This document shows, in pieces, positions 36,038-47,456 of a stretch of DNA of 64,000 bases. Within the stretch, counting starts at the first letter, position 1, and the number at the start of each line of letters is the position of its first letter. The notes beneath the pieces are model-generated. The model was given only the letters and a program-made list of their open reading frames with translations. It ran no database searches and had not been told where the DNA came from. The stretch covers positions 477,018 through 541,017 of the forward strand of contig MNCI01026977.1 in assembly GCA_015680685.1 (NCBI GenBank). The letters are read 5' to 3'. The translations under genes and the position numbers were made by a program. Source of the DNA: Gnetum montanum (taxonomy: Eukaryota; Streptophyta; Gnetopsida; Gnetales; Gnetaceae).

Positions 36038-36869
36038 ATTATCTTTTCTTTACGCTGGCTCACGTTTCTCTACATCACCTTTTGATTTTTGCTTTTGTTG
36101 CTTGATTTTTTTTGCAATTGATTTTTCTACCACTATTTTTGCAAAATTATGTTTTGTTACAGTTTTAGAGAAAGATGTCTTTTACCCTTTCTTCTTCATT
36201 TTGAAGTCGATTTGAACTCAGTTTTTTTCATTCTTCCTTTTATAAATAGGCAATGGCCCTAGATACATCTTATCGTAACAAAATTCTAGAAGCTCTGCCA
36301 ACACAAGTAAGAAAGATTATTTTAGTTTTTTTTAATATAACTATCCTGTTTTTTTGTAGAACCCATCAAAAATATTAGTTTATTTTCCTTTGTACGTTGC
36401 CATCTTATTTTTTCATAGATAATGTAAGAGAGATTATTTTATGTTTCTTTTTATGTAGCTATCATATGTTGTTGTGGATTTTCTATTCCTTCTCTTTGCT
36501 TTTTGATCTTATGCTATTCTTCTACAATTTTATGCTAATATTTGACTATATTTTCATCATTTTGAGCTTGTTTTTTGTATTTTAATTATGTTTCGACTTT
36601 TTCTATCTCTTGGTGAATTTCTGGAATTGTGAAAATATTGCCCAACTTGTCTTTTGGATATTTTATGAATATTTTGGAACTGCTCATGACATAAGCATGA
36701 TTTTGTGAGATCTTTATGGAATTTGAGTTGCCATGGAGTTTGGCTATTTTGCAAATCATTTGAAATTTTGAAATAAAAAATATTATTTATGTAACCATTG
36801 ATGCTCAGTTGATAGTGGAAGCCATGAATCTTTTAGATGCCCTTGTTTGCATGTAGTAATGGAGTGTTT
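36038..36869. other. Unassigned T-rich sequence
   Basis: A TATA-like 'ttttataaatagg' at about 36239 precedes a short frame MALDTSYRNKILEALPTQ (36253-36306) that ends at a GTAAGA donor-like site. 'taag(a/g)(a/g)agattatttta' recurs at 36309 and 36425. This could be a first exon of something or chance. I see no protein family. Confidence 0.25.
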
Positions 36870-38104
36870 TTTAGTGGAACCACACCCCCACCCCCCTCAA
36901 CCACCCCCATCCCAACAAGAATAAGGGTTAGATGGATTTTCTACCCTGGATTTTAATTCATAAGTTTATGTGAGGCTATGGATTTTAAGAGCTATTGATG
37001 AGTCCCTTTGGTAGTGAGGGTAACCAAGACCTAGCTTTCGAAAATGCCTAGTTAAAATATACATTCTTTGAATTTTTGGGAAATTTGTGGCATTTCTGGA
37101 CCTTAAAATTTTTTTGAATATTTGTTTAGAAACTACCTAGCCCATATCCTATGAATTTTATCCTAGAACCTTTATGCTCCATGAAGAGAAAAATATAATA
37201 ATCTTTATTATTTGAGGGGTTTTGACTTCTCATATATTTTGATGTAAAGAGCCCATAATAGGCACAAGATCCTTGAAAGAAAGACATGGAACAAGAGGTG
37301 GATCAATTCTGTACAAGATGGACCTTTTAAACTTGAATAATAATTTTTTTATATTTTATATTTTTTTCAAATAGAAACTTTGTACACCTTTTGGATATTT
37401 GAGCCATGTCCCTATTTTTATGAATAAATAATAAAATGTGATAGATATGAATTCGGATCGTGAGATTACAAAGAACCATTTTCGTTTGGATGCAAGTCAT
37501 ACATTTGGGAAAATTTAATATTATTTATTATATATTAATATTTTATTATTTAATTTAGTAAATTTTAAACATGAATAACTTTATTTCTAGATGTTTGATT
37601 GAGGCAAAATTAGTATCATTAGGATTGTTATTTTACATACTATTTTATGATGTGCACCTAATGAAATTTCCAGACATATCTTTTTGTGGTTGTGCAAAAT
37701 TCTCTTTTTCATTAAATAAATTTTATAAAATTATTTATATGAGTATTATGAAATTTTTCTATGCTATATTGCTTTATTATATTTATGATTCTAATTCATA
37801 ATTTTGATCTATTTTATGGCTTTCTTTTAAAATTTCTAAATCAATGTTAAATCTAAATCCTTGGGGTTTGGTAGCATCTTTATTAGTTATTTAAATGATA
37901 TTTTATAGAGAATTAATAAGGGCATTATAAAACCTTTTGAAGTTCAAGAGATGTTAGGTTAAAAAATGAAGTCCACTTTTGAATACTTAATAAAGCATGA
38001 AAATGATTGAAAACACCAATATCAAGGGCCTTTGAAACCATTCTCAAATTAACATATTCTACAAAGAAAAATGAGTTTGACAAATAACGTACATGGATAA
38101 CATT
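36870..38104 (+). repeat. Repeat R, copy 3 (longest uninterrupted)
   Basis: The most complete copy: the C-rich block at 36875-36930, the central landmarks (36995-37400), the AT-rich tail (37500-37912) and the downstream part 37913-38104 that in copy 1 lies beyond element A. It shows the empty-site sequence for the element A insertion ('atagagaattaataagg' around 37905-37922). The element E LTR begins at 38105. Confidence 0.65.
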
Positions 38105-38694
38105 TGATGAGTTGTCATTGGTTGGCTACATTGATGAGGCCTTGTTGACATAGTCACCCTCATCGACAAGGCCCCATCAACATAGTGTTTATCTGTCACC
38201 TATAAATACGTGCCTTTCAGCTGCATTTATGGTCATCTAGATTTCAGTAGCAATGAAGCTCTTGCATTTTTTTATTCAAAAGTTAGAACTTTTTTCCCTG
38301 AGTGCCTGCAATAGGAGTCATTGAGTGTATGGATCTTTATTTGAGCATTTTTGTACCTAAGCATGACCATGTGTGCAATAATAAAGACGAGCTTTTTGAT
38401 AAACCTTACAACACTTTAGATAGATTAGCTATTTTATTTATGCATTCAATGTTTTCAATTATTTGTTAATTGTTCTTAATTATTTTGCAAATATTTTCCA
38501 AAGAGTTAATAAGGTTATTAAGCTAGATAAATTAAATACATAAGTACCACTGCTTTTAGTGTAACACATAGTTGCTTGGTAATCCCAACAACATTATTGC
38601 TTGGTACGCCCAGTAGTGTAGCGCTTGGTCATCTAGTAGCAAATTCATGGGTTCAAGATGTGTACAAAAAGTGGGAATGAATACTTATGTTAGG
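38105..38694 (+). repeat. 5' LTR fragment of element E
   Basis: Starts TGATGAGTTG and carries the U3 head with 'catcgacaaggccccatc' and TATA box CCTATAAATACG at about 38199. It is cut off at 38694, where element C begins. The last ~250 bases of the LTR, the PBS and the gag start of E are missing. E resumes after C at 47457. Confidence 0.7.
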
Positions 38695-39519
38695 TGATGG
38701 GACGCGATATCACGTCCGTCGCGATATCACATACGCGATATCGTGTCTTCCCTGCGATATCGCGTACGCAATATTGCAGTCCACCACAATGTCTATAAAT
38801 AAGAAGCAGCTCTCCCTTGTTTAGAATCCTAGAGTAGAAGTAGCGAAGCTCTAGCAATTTGATACTTCCAGAGATAGAATTATTTTCCAGTGTCTACCCG
38901 TAGTGTGGTGAATGTAATTGTATGACATCCTTTATTCGAGTGTGACGTACTTGGACATGCACATGACCAGCAATAAAGATCGAGATTACTTCATCATTGC
39001 AGCATTCACTTTGTTTATTCGTTTATTTAATTTTTATTTACTACTTTTTCCTCTCACCCTTATCTCCTAGTAATGTGGAATGAGTACGACTTGATTACGA
39101 GCATTTAAGTGTGACTACTTGGTATCCCAATGGCATACCTAGGATCTATGCTTGGTAATCCCAGTGGTAGTCATGCACGAGGTCCAAGATGTGTACGGAT
39201 GATCAAGGAATCAGATGCTCATCGCACTTAGGCTAGATTAGACTTTCTTACACTTTCCCTCCTAGCTTAGCTTAGTTAATATTACTTTTCATTGCCTTCA
39301 GGAGTAGCGTTAGAATTGGGAACATATCATACACCTCACTCTGAACTAAACCATACGTGACAAATATAAAATACTAGTCCAGGTGGGAAGACAACAAACT
39401 GCGACCTAAGGTTAATGATCTAGGTGCCACAACTAGTCCATCTGCGAAGTTCAACCATATCGTGTGTGAAAATGCTCGTATTTGTATGGTTGAATGTAGG
39501 GGTACCTTGCCACTCATCA
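38695..39519 (+). repeat. 5' LTR of element C
   Basis: The U3 head (38703-38780) has five GATATC or GATATT-like cores embedded in larger palindromes such as GATATCGCG/CGCGATATC. The TATA box TATAAATA is at 38794-38801. Ends CACTCATCA, followed by one spacer base and the PBS. Confidence 0.9.
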
Positions 39520-39520
39520 T

Positions 39521-39538
39521 TGGCACCGTTGCCAAGGA
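39521..39538 (+). promoter_or_regulatory. PBS of element C (tRNA-Asp type)
   Basis: TGGCACCGTTGCCAAGGA matches the tRNA-Asp complement TGGCGCCGTTGCCGGGGA at 15 of 18 positions, all differences being G to A. It is the best PBS in the window and supports tRNA-Asp as primer for the family. Confidence 0.9.
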
Positions 39539-39661
39539 CCGTGCTAGTTATCTAGATTAGTTATATCATACAAGGTCGTTGTATAAGGACTTAACGATAT
39601 ATCTATTAGAAAGAAGTAATTATAAAAAGTCACATATAAATTCACACATAGCTTCATAACA

Positions 39662-41635
39662 ATGCCTCTCCTACAAGATAATAATAATGCCACAATTAAT
39701 GTGGAAGTTCATTAGAGAACCAATGAACTATATGACGATGAAGATTGGAGTATACAACCTGAAGTGGGAGTTTCTTATAAACATGAACAAAAACAACATC
39801 ATTGCAACACACGAAAGCCTAACTTACCTGATGACAATGAACCCCCACTGGCCACTACAAGCTTAATGCAAATACAAGAGGCTATTTGAATCTCACGTAG
39901 GCATCATAAAGAGAGCCGACTACCCAGGCTCGATTTAAATAGCTTTCCTAAATTTTCAGGAGGCTATGACTTAGATCCACATCAACATTTACTAGCCTTC
40001 TACGATGCCTATACATGGAACAATATTGATAACGGGTGGCAAAAACTTAAGCTCTTTCCCATGACACTCGTTGACTAAGCAAAAGTATGGTATAGATCAT
40101 TAAAACCAAATTCAGTATGATGCTGGTCAAAAATGGTAGAAGTATTTAACAAAAAATATCAAACCTACGCAAGAGTGTTAGCCTTGAGGAAACAAATCCA
40201 AGGATGGAAAAAAGCAAAACATGAACCCTTGGACATGGCCTTAGAAAGATATTATGCACTGTTAAACAATTGTCCAGGTCATGGGTTTTTCGAGGAAATG
40301 CTAATGTACCATTTCATTGATGGGCTACATAATGAAACAAGAGAGACCTTAGGAGTATATGCCCAAGGTCAACTATACGAACTACGAACCCATCAAATCC
40401 AAGAGCTTATTCAGTGGGTAGAAAAACAAGAAGGAGAAATAGCTCGATCGGAGAGTGTTGAAAAACATCAACGGGACCAAAATATTAACTTAACAAAGGT
40501 CCATGATCATAAAAAGGAGAAATCAAAAAATCTCAAGGTGGAAACATCATCTTTTCCAATACAACAATCGTTAGAAGAAGCTGAGGAAAAGATCAATAAG
40601 ATGTTGGAATGGATGTATCAAAAGTGTGGAGAATGTGTCAACAACATTGGGGATAGAGTTTTGACAACCCAAGAAGCAGGACAAAATAGTAGACATTCAA
40701 AAAAAAAGAATGAAGGGAATAAGTGCTCAACTGTCAATCCTACGTATGAATGCAACCTATGCCTGTACGATCACCCCAAGGGTCAATTACATTTACATGA
40801 GAATTATGGAAACACATTACATCCAGAGTTTGTACAGAGGTACTGTGTTAAACCACAGTGGCAACCATCCCAGTCGTGGGGGAGACCACCCTTAGACTGG
40901 AGGCACCCTTCATATTTTTTGAACTCTAATGCTTATCACGTTCAACATCTTGTTTCTCCATTTGGGCCAACACACTTTATCTCACCACAGTATCATTCTC
41001 CATAATACTGTCAACCCATACCTCCAACACAACCACCACCTTATGCATCTTACATCCCTCCTAACTTTTAACATTCTCATCCTTTCCCTCCTTCCACAGT
41101 GCCACCAACTGTTCCTAAGGTGTTTGTGCCACTGCAACAGCCCATGAACAACACTTGTGCTAATACTACCAATAGTAGTGAGAAACCTCCTCAACATCCA
41201 AAGCACCCCTTCTTTAAACACAGCCGTAAGAAGGGACAACATAATTTAGAGGCCATTGCATCTTCCAACCCAGCACAAGTCCCACACTGTGGTGCACCCT
41301 TACCTTCAAATCCAACACCTCATGTAACTTTATCAAGGCCACCAACTAACACTCCAACAACCATACAGCCCAATGGACACAACCATGGGAGGCATCATCT
41401 TAATCCTTCCATACCATCTAACAGTCCCGAATATCATAGTGGGTCAACTCATTATCTAGGAACTACATAGTATAAAGTGCCCCACTATGCTTATTATAAT
41501 CAAGTGTGTGAACCCCGAGGGGATAAGTATGGACCAGCCCCAATACTTGCAACATGCAAGGATCCTCAACCTTCATTTATTAATCCTTGCCATACTCAAC
41601 TGATTAGTTATGGGGGATATCCCCCATTTTACTAA
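39662..41635 (+). pseudogene. Element C gag, one continuous frame with seven nonsense codons
   Basis: From ATG 39662 to TAA 41633-41635 (followed at once by a second TAA) a single frame of 658 codons holds without frameshift. Stops fall at codons 18, 76, 139, 153, 448, 470 and 603 (39713, 39887, 40076, 40118, 41003, 41069, 41468); each is one transition from Gln, Arg or Trp. Domains: LPRLDLNSFPKFSGGYD (codons ~84-101), core with NCPGHGF and IDGLHNETRETLGVYAQGQ, coiled segment near 40560-40640, Cys motif CNLCLYDHPKG at about 40750-40783, then a Pro/Gln/His-rich tail of some 240 residues. Gag forms particles. It has no in-frame or frameshifted continuation into pol. Confidence 0.88.
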
Positions 41636-41638
41636 TAA

Positions 41639-43019
41639 GCAGGATTAATAAATATTTTTCATTTTCTTTAATTTTACAACTTTTTGTTTTCCAGTTTTTC
41701 ATTTTTCAACTTTTTGTTTTATCTTTTTATCTGTTTGTGTTTTTGTCTTTTCATGCTTTTGTAAGTAATCTCATCTACGAATAAAACACTCATGTGGATC
41801 GTTGGTTGAGGTGTGTTTTATGTAATTAAGTCATGAGTGGTCAATTATTTTGAACAGTGAGCCCATTACACCCACTCATCCACTCTATAAATAAGAGGTT
41901 TTGTCCAAGGGTACAGTGGTATTCTTGACATTTTTAAAACTTAAAAATTAATTTTATGTTCATTGTACCCAGAATGAAGAAGGATGGACCAAGAGGGAAT
42001 GATTAGGGTGTGACATCAAGGGGACTTGTGGATTCTCTTTGGTGACATCTATGGGAGTTATCACGCAACGTGGTCGTACTAAGATCCTTGTAGATCTAAT
42101 GAAAAATGGGAGTAAGAGTAATCAAAAGGGCACTCAAAAATCAAATGCTTTTCTAGGGGGTCCAACTAGAAAGACATGCACCCATGCCTAAAGGTCAACA
42201 GCTTCTCTAGATTTAGTAAAGTGAAAAAAAATTTAAAAAAAAAGAGAAGAAAGAAGAAAAGAAAAGAAAAACAAAGTTCCATAAAACAAAAATCACTCCT
42301 CCCTTGTACTAAATGCCAAGGATCGTACACCTTGTTGTTATGGTACTCTCATAGTTGTTCATCATGGGATCAAATAATGCAATGTCACTGATTAGAAGGA
42401 TAGACTCGGTCTTGATCTTGGAACGATGGGTTAATGACATATTAATCATGCTTTACACGCAGGATTCATTGTGCCCTGGTCAGTTACCTCATGTCCCAAT
42501 CTCTACGATCCCTTCTATAGTACATCTCATCTCACTGTTCATGTAATTGTAGCTCATGTCTTGTGTAGCATAGAATTTTCATCTCATTCCGATGATATTT
42601 ACATGTGTGTGTTTTGTAGAGTTAGTGCGGATTACGTTTAACCCTTCTAGTACCCACGGACACTTTAAGTGTGGTTACACAAGGGCATTATAGGTTGAAA
42701 CTTGCTTTGGGGAGGACCCACTTGTGTAATTTTTCATAATCTTCATTGATTCTCTAACTCCAACACACAATTTCTTACCCTCAGCTTAATTTCTCATAAT
42801 TTTATTCCCCTATTATTATCCCTCTATCACTTTAATGTTCCAATGTACCATTATTCCCTTTTTTCGTAACTGGCAAATTGTTATTACTAAAGTTCACATC
42901 ATTATCATTAAGAGTGCCTCTCGAATCAATGAAATTACCCTAGGACATCTTAATACTTGATAATGTCCTCAATTTCTAACATTAATTTCAAGAAAAATCA
43001 TTAAAAATTTGGTATTTCC
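41639..43019 (+). other. Element C untranslated region after gag
   Basis: Resembles the part downstream of integrase in element B: a T-rich run with repeated 'actttttgttt' (41680-41760), 'gagcccattacaccca' (41869), 'tagggtgtgacatcaagggga' (42006), a purine-rich stretch (42220-42275) and the shared GCTTTGGGGAGGACCCACTT at about 42702-42721. So pol appears to have been removed between gag and this block. Confidence 0.6.
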
Positions 43020-43027
43020 TTGGTGTC

Positions 43028-43150
43028 TCACATCACTAGGGACAAGATATCACGTACGCGATATCACATCCCATGTGATATCACATACGCAATGTATCGT
43101 ACGTGATATCGCATCCTATTTTTCGATAAATAGGTACCTCCGCTGCAACA
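43028..43150 (+). promoter_or_regulatory. Internal U3-like promoter copy in element C
   Basis: Contains GATATCACGTACGCGATATC at about 43036-43055, further GATATC palindromes to 43110, and a TATA-like CGATAAATAGG at about 43123. This is the same make-up as the C LTR U3 head followed by its TATA box. It lies about 450 bases upstream of the accessory ORF start and is probably its promoter. Confidence 0.65.
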
Positions 43151-43601
43151 CTTAGCATCATTTTTCCATTCATGCATGGGGGGTTGTTAAAATTTTTCTC
43201 TATGTCTTACGATTGTGTGACCCTTGATTTTTCACTCATATCTCGCTCACTGGTGCTCTAATTTTAATTCCGTTTGAACCTGTTTGAACTTGGAGTTTTC
43301 AGTTTAGTTGTGGAGGAGAGACACTTACTGAAAAGTGCCTAAATTTTTTGAAATTTATCATCACCCAAAGGACATAAATTAGGGTAATTAACACTAACAC
43401 TTAGAATAATTGTGCCAAAAATCATATGACCTTAGGTACACCAGGAGATTAAAATGAAAACCACCTAAGTCACAAGACCCATTATTACAATTTTCGGGCA
43501 CGATCACATGTTATAACATAAGATATTTAATTAAGGAAAGAAGTAAGGTATAACTTGACTTTAAAAACAACCTTACTAACGCTTGACTCGTATGATTGCA
43601 G

Positions 43602-46273
43602 ATGGCCCTGAAATATGCACAACTGGAGGGTCCTATTCAAGGTGGAGCGAAAAAATCTCGGAGAGGTGGAAGACAAGGTCTTGAAAGATAACATATAGAA
43701 TAGGAGGTGCAGTCATTTAGCATCCATCAAGAAGAACCTCCTACCATATGGTCCAGGTAGGTAGAAGGAGGAGCTGCTGCTGCACCTGAACAGGGACAAC
43801 AACTCACATTGCCCTTGGAGTGTGTTCAGGCTATCCATGAGAAGTCCACATTCGTTGTGGTGATTATGGAGCTAAACTTCAAATCTTTTGTATATTTCAC
43901 TCTTGACACTATTAGGGATCACCTCAAAGGGTATCCCTTATGGTCTATCCTCTCTGAAAGTGGTGCCTGGTACTTAGGTGAAACGTACCAATTCTGGAAC
44001 AATAGGGAGCAAGGCACCATGGTTAACATTTGTGGTGTGACAGTTGATTTCTCTACACAGGCTATTTTAGAAGTGTTAAACCTTCTAAGCACAGGGCCTC
44101 ATGTTGCTTGGTTATCCACCCGTTCAGACCCCGATGTGTGAAAGGATTGGTTAGAGAAGGCTTATGATAGAGACAAAGCATTTGGAGAATTGACGATGGA
44201 AGAGAGAGTTTATTTCAAAATTGGAACCTATCACCTCTTCCCCACAAAAGGCTTCAAAATAATATCCATGTATGTGGCCACAGGATGTGCAGTATTGATG
44301 GGAAAGATTAACGCTAACCTTCCCCATCTATATTTGACGGAGATCCTAAGTCGATTTGAAGAACGAAAGTCAGGGAAGATGGCGCTTCCCTTCCCCTGTC
44401 TCATCAGAAAACTATGCCGACAGGCTTGTATTCGGGGGTACACTAATGATGTCCTCCGCAAAGCCCAGAATGCTTCTTATGCTAAATTGTTAAAGGCACT
44501 AGCTCCAAGAAAGAGCACTGGGGAAGAGCTGAGACCAGATGAAGAAGAAGAACAGATGACTAGACCATCTACAACTCAACTTACAGGACCCAGTCAACCT
44601 CCAGCCATGGGTCCCAGCCAATAACAAGAAGTAGGGCCTGGCATAGGTTAGGATCAGCTGCCACCGCCACAAGACTATAGACCATCGATGAGCCATCTGA
44701 GGGCCATCGTTGAGATGGTCAATTGGGGAAGTCATGATGACACAAACCTCTTTTGCATCATCGATGATGTCGATTAGCCTACAATTTCAATGGATCGCAC
44801 AAGGGGAAAATTATCAATTCAAACAAGAGGAGGGAAAAGTAGATGGAAACATGGCATCTTTTCAAGTGTAGTTAGAGACTGGTGAAGGAGCCACTGTGGT
44901 GGTCATGTAACACCAGAATGCCACGAGAGCTACTAAAGTGGTCGCTGACCACATCAAGGAATCTTTCAATGTACCTATTGTGCCACCGACAGATCTTTTA
45001 GGAGCACAAGATACTCAAACTCTTGCTGGGACCTCAATGACTCCTACGGAACATGGGGATGTACTTGATAGATTGCTTCAAACAAGGCAAGTAATGACAT
45101 CCTTGTTTGACATCCCCCAGGATGTAACAGTAATTCAATCAGACCTCATTTTTATAAAGGGAAAGCTTGTCATATTCGAAGTGAGGGTAGAGCATGCTGA
45201 AGCCAAAGTGTAGAGATTACAAGAGCAGCTCATAGTCTTACAAGCATCACAATGGACCCTCTGCAATTTGTTCCTATAGACTAGCTCGAAAATTTCAAAA
45301 CCAAGCAAATAGCAAAGTTGATCACAGAGAATAAAAAGACAGTAGGAGAAACGAAGATGGCTGTTTGGGATGCCTCCGCATCACAGGTGCAAACCCATGC
45401 ACATGTTAAGGCACTCAAGGCCGTAGAAGAAGAAAATAAGCAGTTGGTTGCAGATAATCTTTGGTTGATTGTTGTAGAGAAACAAAAGAACATTCTTGAT
45501 AAACATTTTCATTAGCTATGAGAACAATTCATTCGGGTCGACCAAGATGTAAGCCATTTAGCCAGAGAGAATCGAACCCTCTCAATGGCGGAGGTATGCA
45601 CTATTCGACAAAAATTAGCAATAGAGATAAGCACATGGCAGAATGAGACTAAACGACATGAGAAGCTAAAGGAGCACTTCTGTGATCAGGTGGGGATGTA
45701 CAAACAAATCCTGGAGAAGGAGACCCATATGGCCAAGGCTCAAATTAACACTATCAGTGCTCAACACACTAATTGGAGGACCATATTGGACACTTATGCC
45801 TTCGCCCACCAAGAAGAAGTTAAAAACTAGGACTTACAGATCTAGGACTTGACAGAATACATGGAGTTGGCAAACCTTAGATATGCCAACCTTGCCATGT
45901 TAATAGCAGGATGCCCGAGATCAGAGTTCGAGCAGCAAGTAGCTTCCAAGGATAGAAAGACGTTGCAACCGACTTGGCTCGACGGCCAATATATCTTCAT
46001 GAATATAAGGATAAAGCTAGAGCCTATGAAGAGGAATGAAGGGTGTTCACGGCGTGGTATGTCAAAGCCAACCAGATGTTCCCACAACTATCCTATCCGT
46101 GGGAAGTGTTGACTCCATCAAACATTGGAACACTTGCATGGACGGCACAAGATCCTCAGACCGAGGAGGAGAAGCTCCAGGCCATACTTCAACATCATCA
46201 AGTTTCCAAGCCTAGAGCACATGACAAAGGGAAAGCAAGCATGGAGGAGTCACCCCCACCAGGAACTAGATGA
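43602..46273 (+). pseudogene. Element C accessory ORF (env position), conserved domain plus coiled coil
   Basis: Starts MALKYAQLEGPIQGG at 43602, after a leader. The N-terminal domain (codons ~70-300) includes GAWYLGETYQFWNN, GVTVDFSTQAILEVLN, YFKIGTYHLFPT, GKINANLPHLYL and ALPFPCLIRKLC, all shared with element D. Then an acidic EEEEQ linker and Pro/Gln-rich region (~44520-44620), a helical region with heptads (45318-45830: KALKAVEEENKQLVADN and following), and a C-terminal block with FPQLSYPWEVL and a basic tail ending at TGA 46271-46273. Stops are mostly C-to-T type; frame changes lie near 44780-44930, 45220-45300 and 46030. No signal peptide or membrane segment is seen, so an envelope role is unlikely. 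Function unknown. Confidence 0.75.
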
Positions 46274-46431
46274 GTTCCATTTTTTTTTGTGGTTGTAGTA
46301 TTTTTCTATGTTGTGTCTTCCCACACTACGGCATTATTCCATTTCTTTTTCCATTTAATAATCTCATACCTATCCTCTGTGTAATCAATGGAGCTTGTTC
46401 TCTTTGTAACTTGAGGATGAGTTTTTATTCA

Positions 46432-46443
46432 GTCGTGGGGGTA
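46432..46443 (+). promoter_or_regulatory. Polypurine tract of element C
   Basis: GTCGTGGGGGTA abuts the 3' LTR. The preceding 'gaggatgagtttttattca' is the conserved 3' end of all elements here. It primes plus-strand synthesis. Confidence 0.85.
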
Positions 46444-47456
46444 TGATGGGACGCGATGTCGCATCAGCCGCAATATCGCATATGCAATATTGCATCTGTC
46501 ACAATATCAATCCCACGCGATATCACGTACGCGATATCGCAGTCCACTGCAATGTCTATAAATAAGAAGTGGCTCTCCCTTGTTCATAATCCTAGAGTAG
46601 AAGTAGTGAAGCTCTGGTAGTTTGATACTTCCAGACACAAAATTATTTTCCAGTGTCTACCCGCAGTGTGGTGAATGTAATTGTNCCCACGCGATATCAC
46701 GTACGCGATATCGCAGTCCACTGCAATGTCTATAAATAAGAAGTGGCTCTCCCTTGTTCATAATCCTAGAGTAGAAGTAGTGAAGCTCTGGTAGTTTGAT
46801 ACTTCCAGACACAAAATTATTTTCCAGTGTCTACCCGCAGTGTGGTGAATGTAATTGTACGACATCCTTTATTCGAGTGTGACGTACTTGGACATGCACA
46901 TGACCAGCAATAAAGATTGAGATTACTTCATCATTGCAGCATTCACTTTGTTTATTTGTTTATTTAATTTTTATTTACTACTTTTTCCTCTCACCCTTAT
47001 CTCCTAGTAACGTAGAATGAGTACGACTTAATTACGAGCATTTAAGTGTGACTACTTGGTATCCCAGTGGCGTACCTAGGATCTGTGCTTGATAATCCCA
47101 GTGGTAGTCATGCACAAGGTCCAAGATGTGAATGGATGATTAAGGAATTGGATTCTCATAACACTTAGGCTAGATTAGACTTTCTTACCCTTTCCCTCCT
47201 AGCTTAGCTTAGTTAATATTACTTTTCATTGCCTTTAGGAGTAGTGTTAGAATTAGGAATACATCATACACCTCACTCTGGACTAAACTATACGTGACAA
47301 ATATAAAATACTAGTCTAGGTGGGAAGATAGTGAACTGTGACCTAAGGTTAACAATCTAGGTGCCATAACTAGTCCTTCTACGAAGTTCGATTAGATCAC
47401 GCGTGAAAACGCTCATATTCGTATGGTTGAGTGTAGGGGTACCTTGCCACTCATCA
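46444..47456 (+). repeat. 3' LTR of element C, with a false tandem duplication
   Basis: Matches 38695-39519 apart from an exact 173-base repeat (46512-46684 and 46686-46858) separated by a single undetermined base at 46685. Removing one copy gives 839 bases, close to the 825 of the 5' LTR. The duplication is most simply an unmerged contig overlap. Confidence 0.88.

Larger units (their letters stand above)
38695..47456 (+). mobile_element. Element C: non-autonomous Athila-type element with gag and accessory ORF but no pol
   Basis: LTRs at 38695-39519 and 46444-47456 (TGATGGGACG...CACTCATCA), PBS and polypurine tract all present. The interior holds one long gag frame that ends in two consecutive stops, then untranslated sequence, an internal U3-like copy and the accessory ORF. 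No protease, RT, RNase H or integrase sequence lies between gag and the untranslated block, and I see no trace of them. The flanking bases (TTAGG left, TGAAG right) do not form a target duplication. Of all elements here it has the least-broken frames. Confidence 0.85.

Noticed and set aside
36253-36306. Short first exon (MALDTSYRNKIL...) with TATA box and donor site
   Set aside because: Eighteen codons with no family match and no further exon found. It is kept only as a remark in the entry for the surrounding region.
43036-43110. Regularly spaced GATATC palindromes resembling a CRISPR array
   Set aside because: The units are unevenly spaced, lack unique spacers, lie in plant LTR U3 heads and are followed by TATA boxes.
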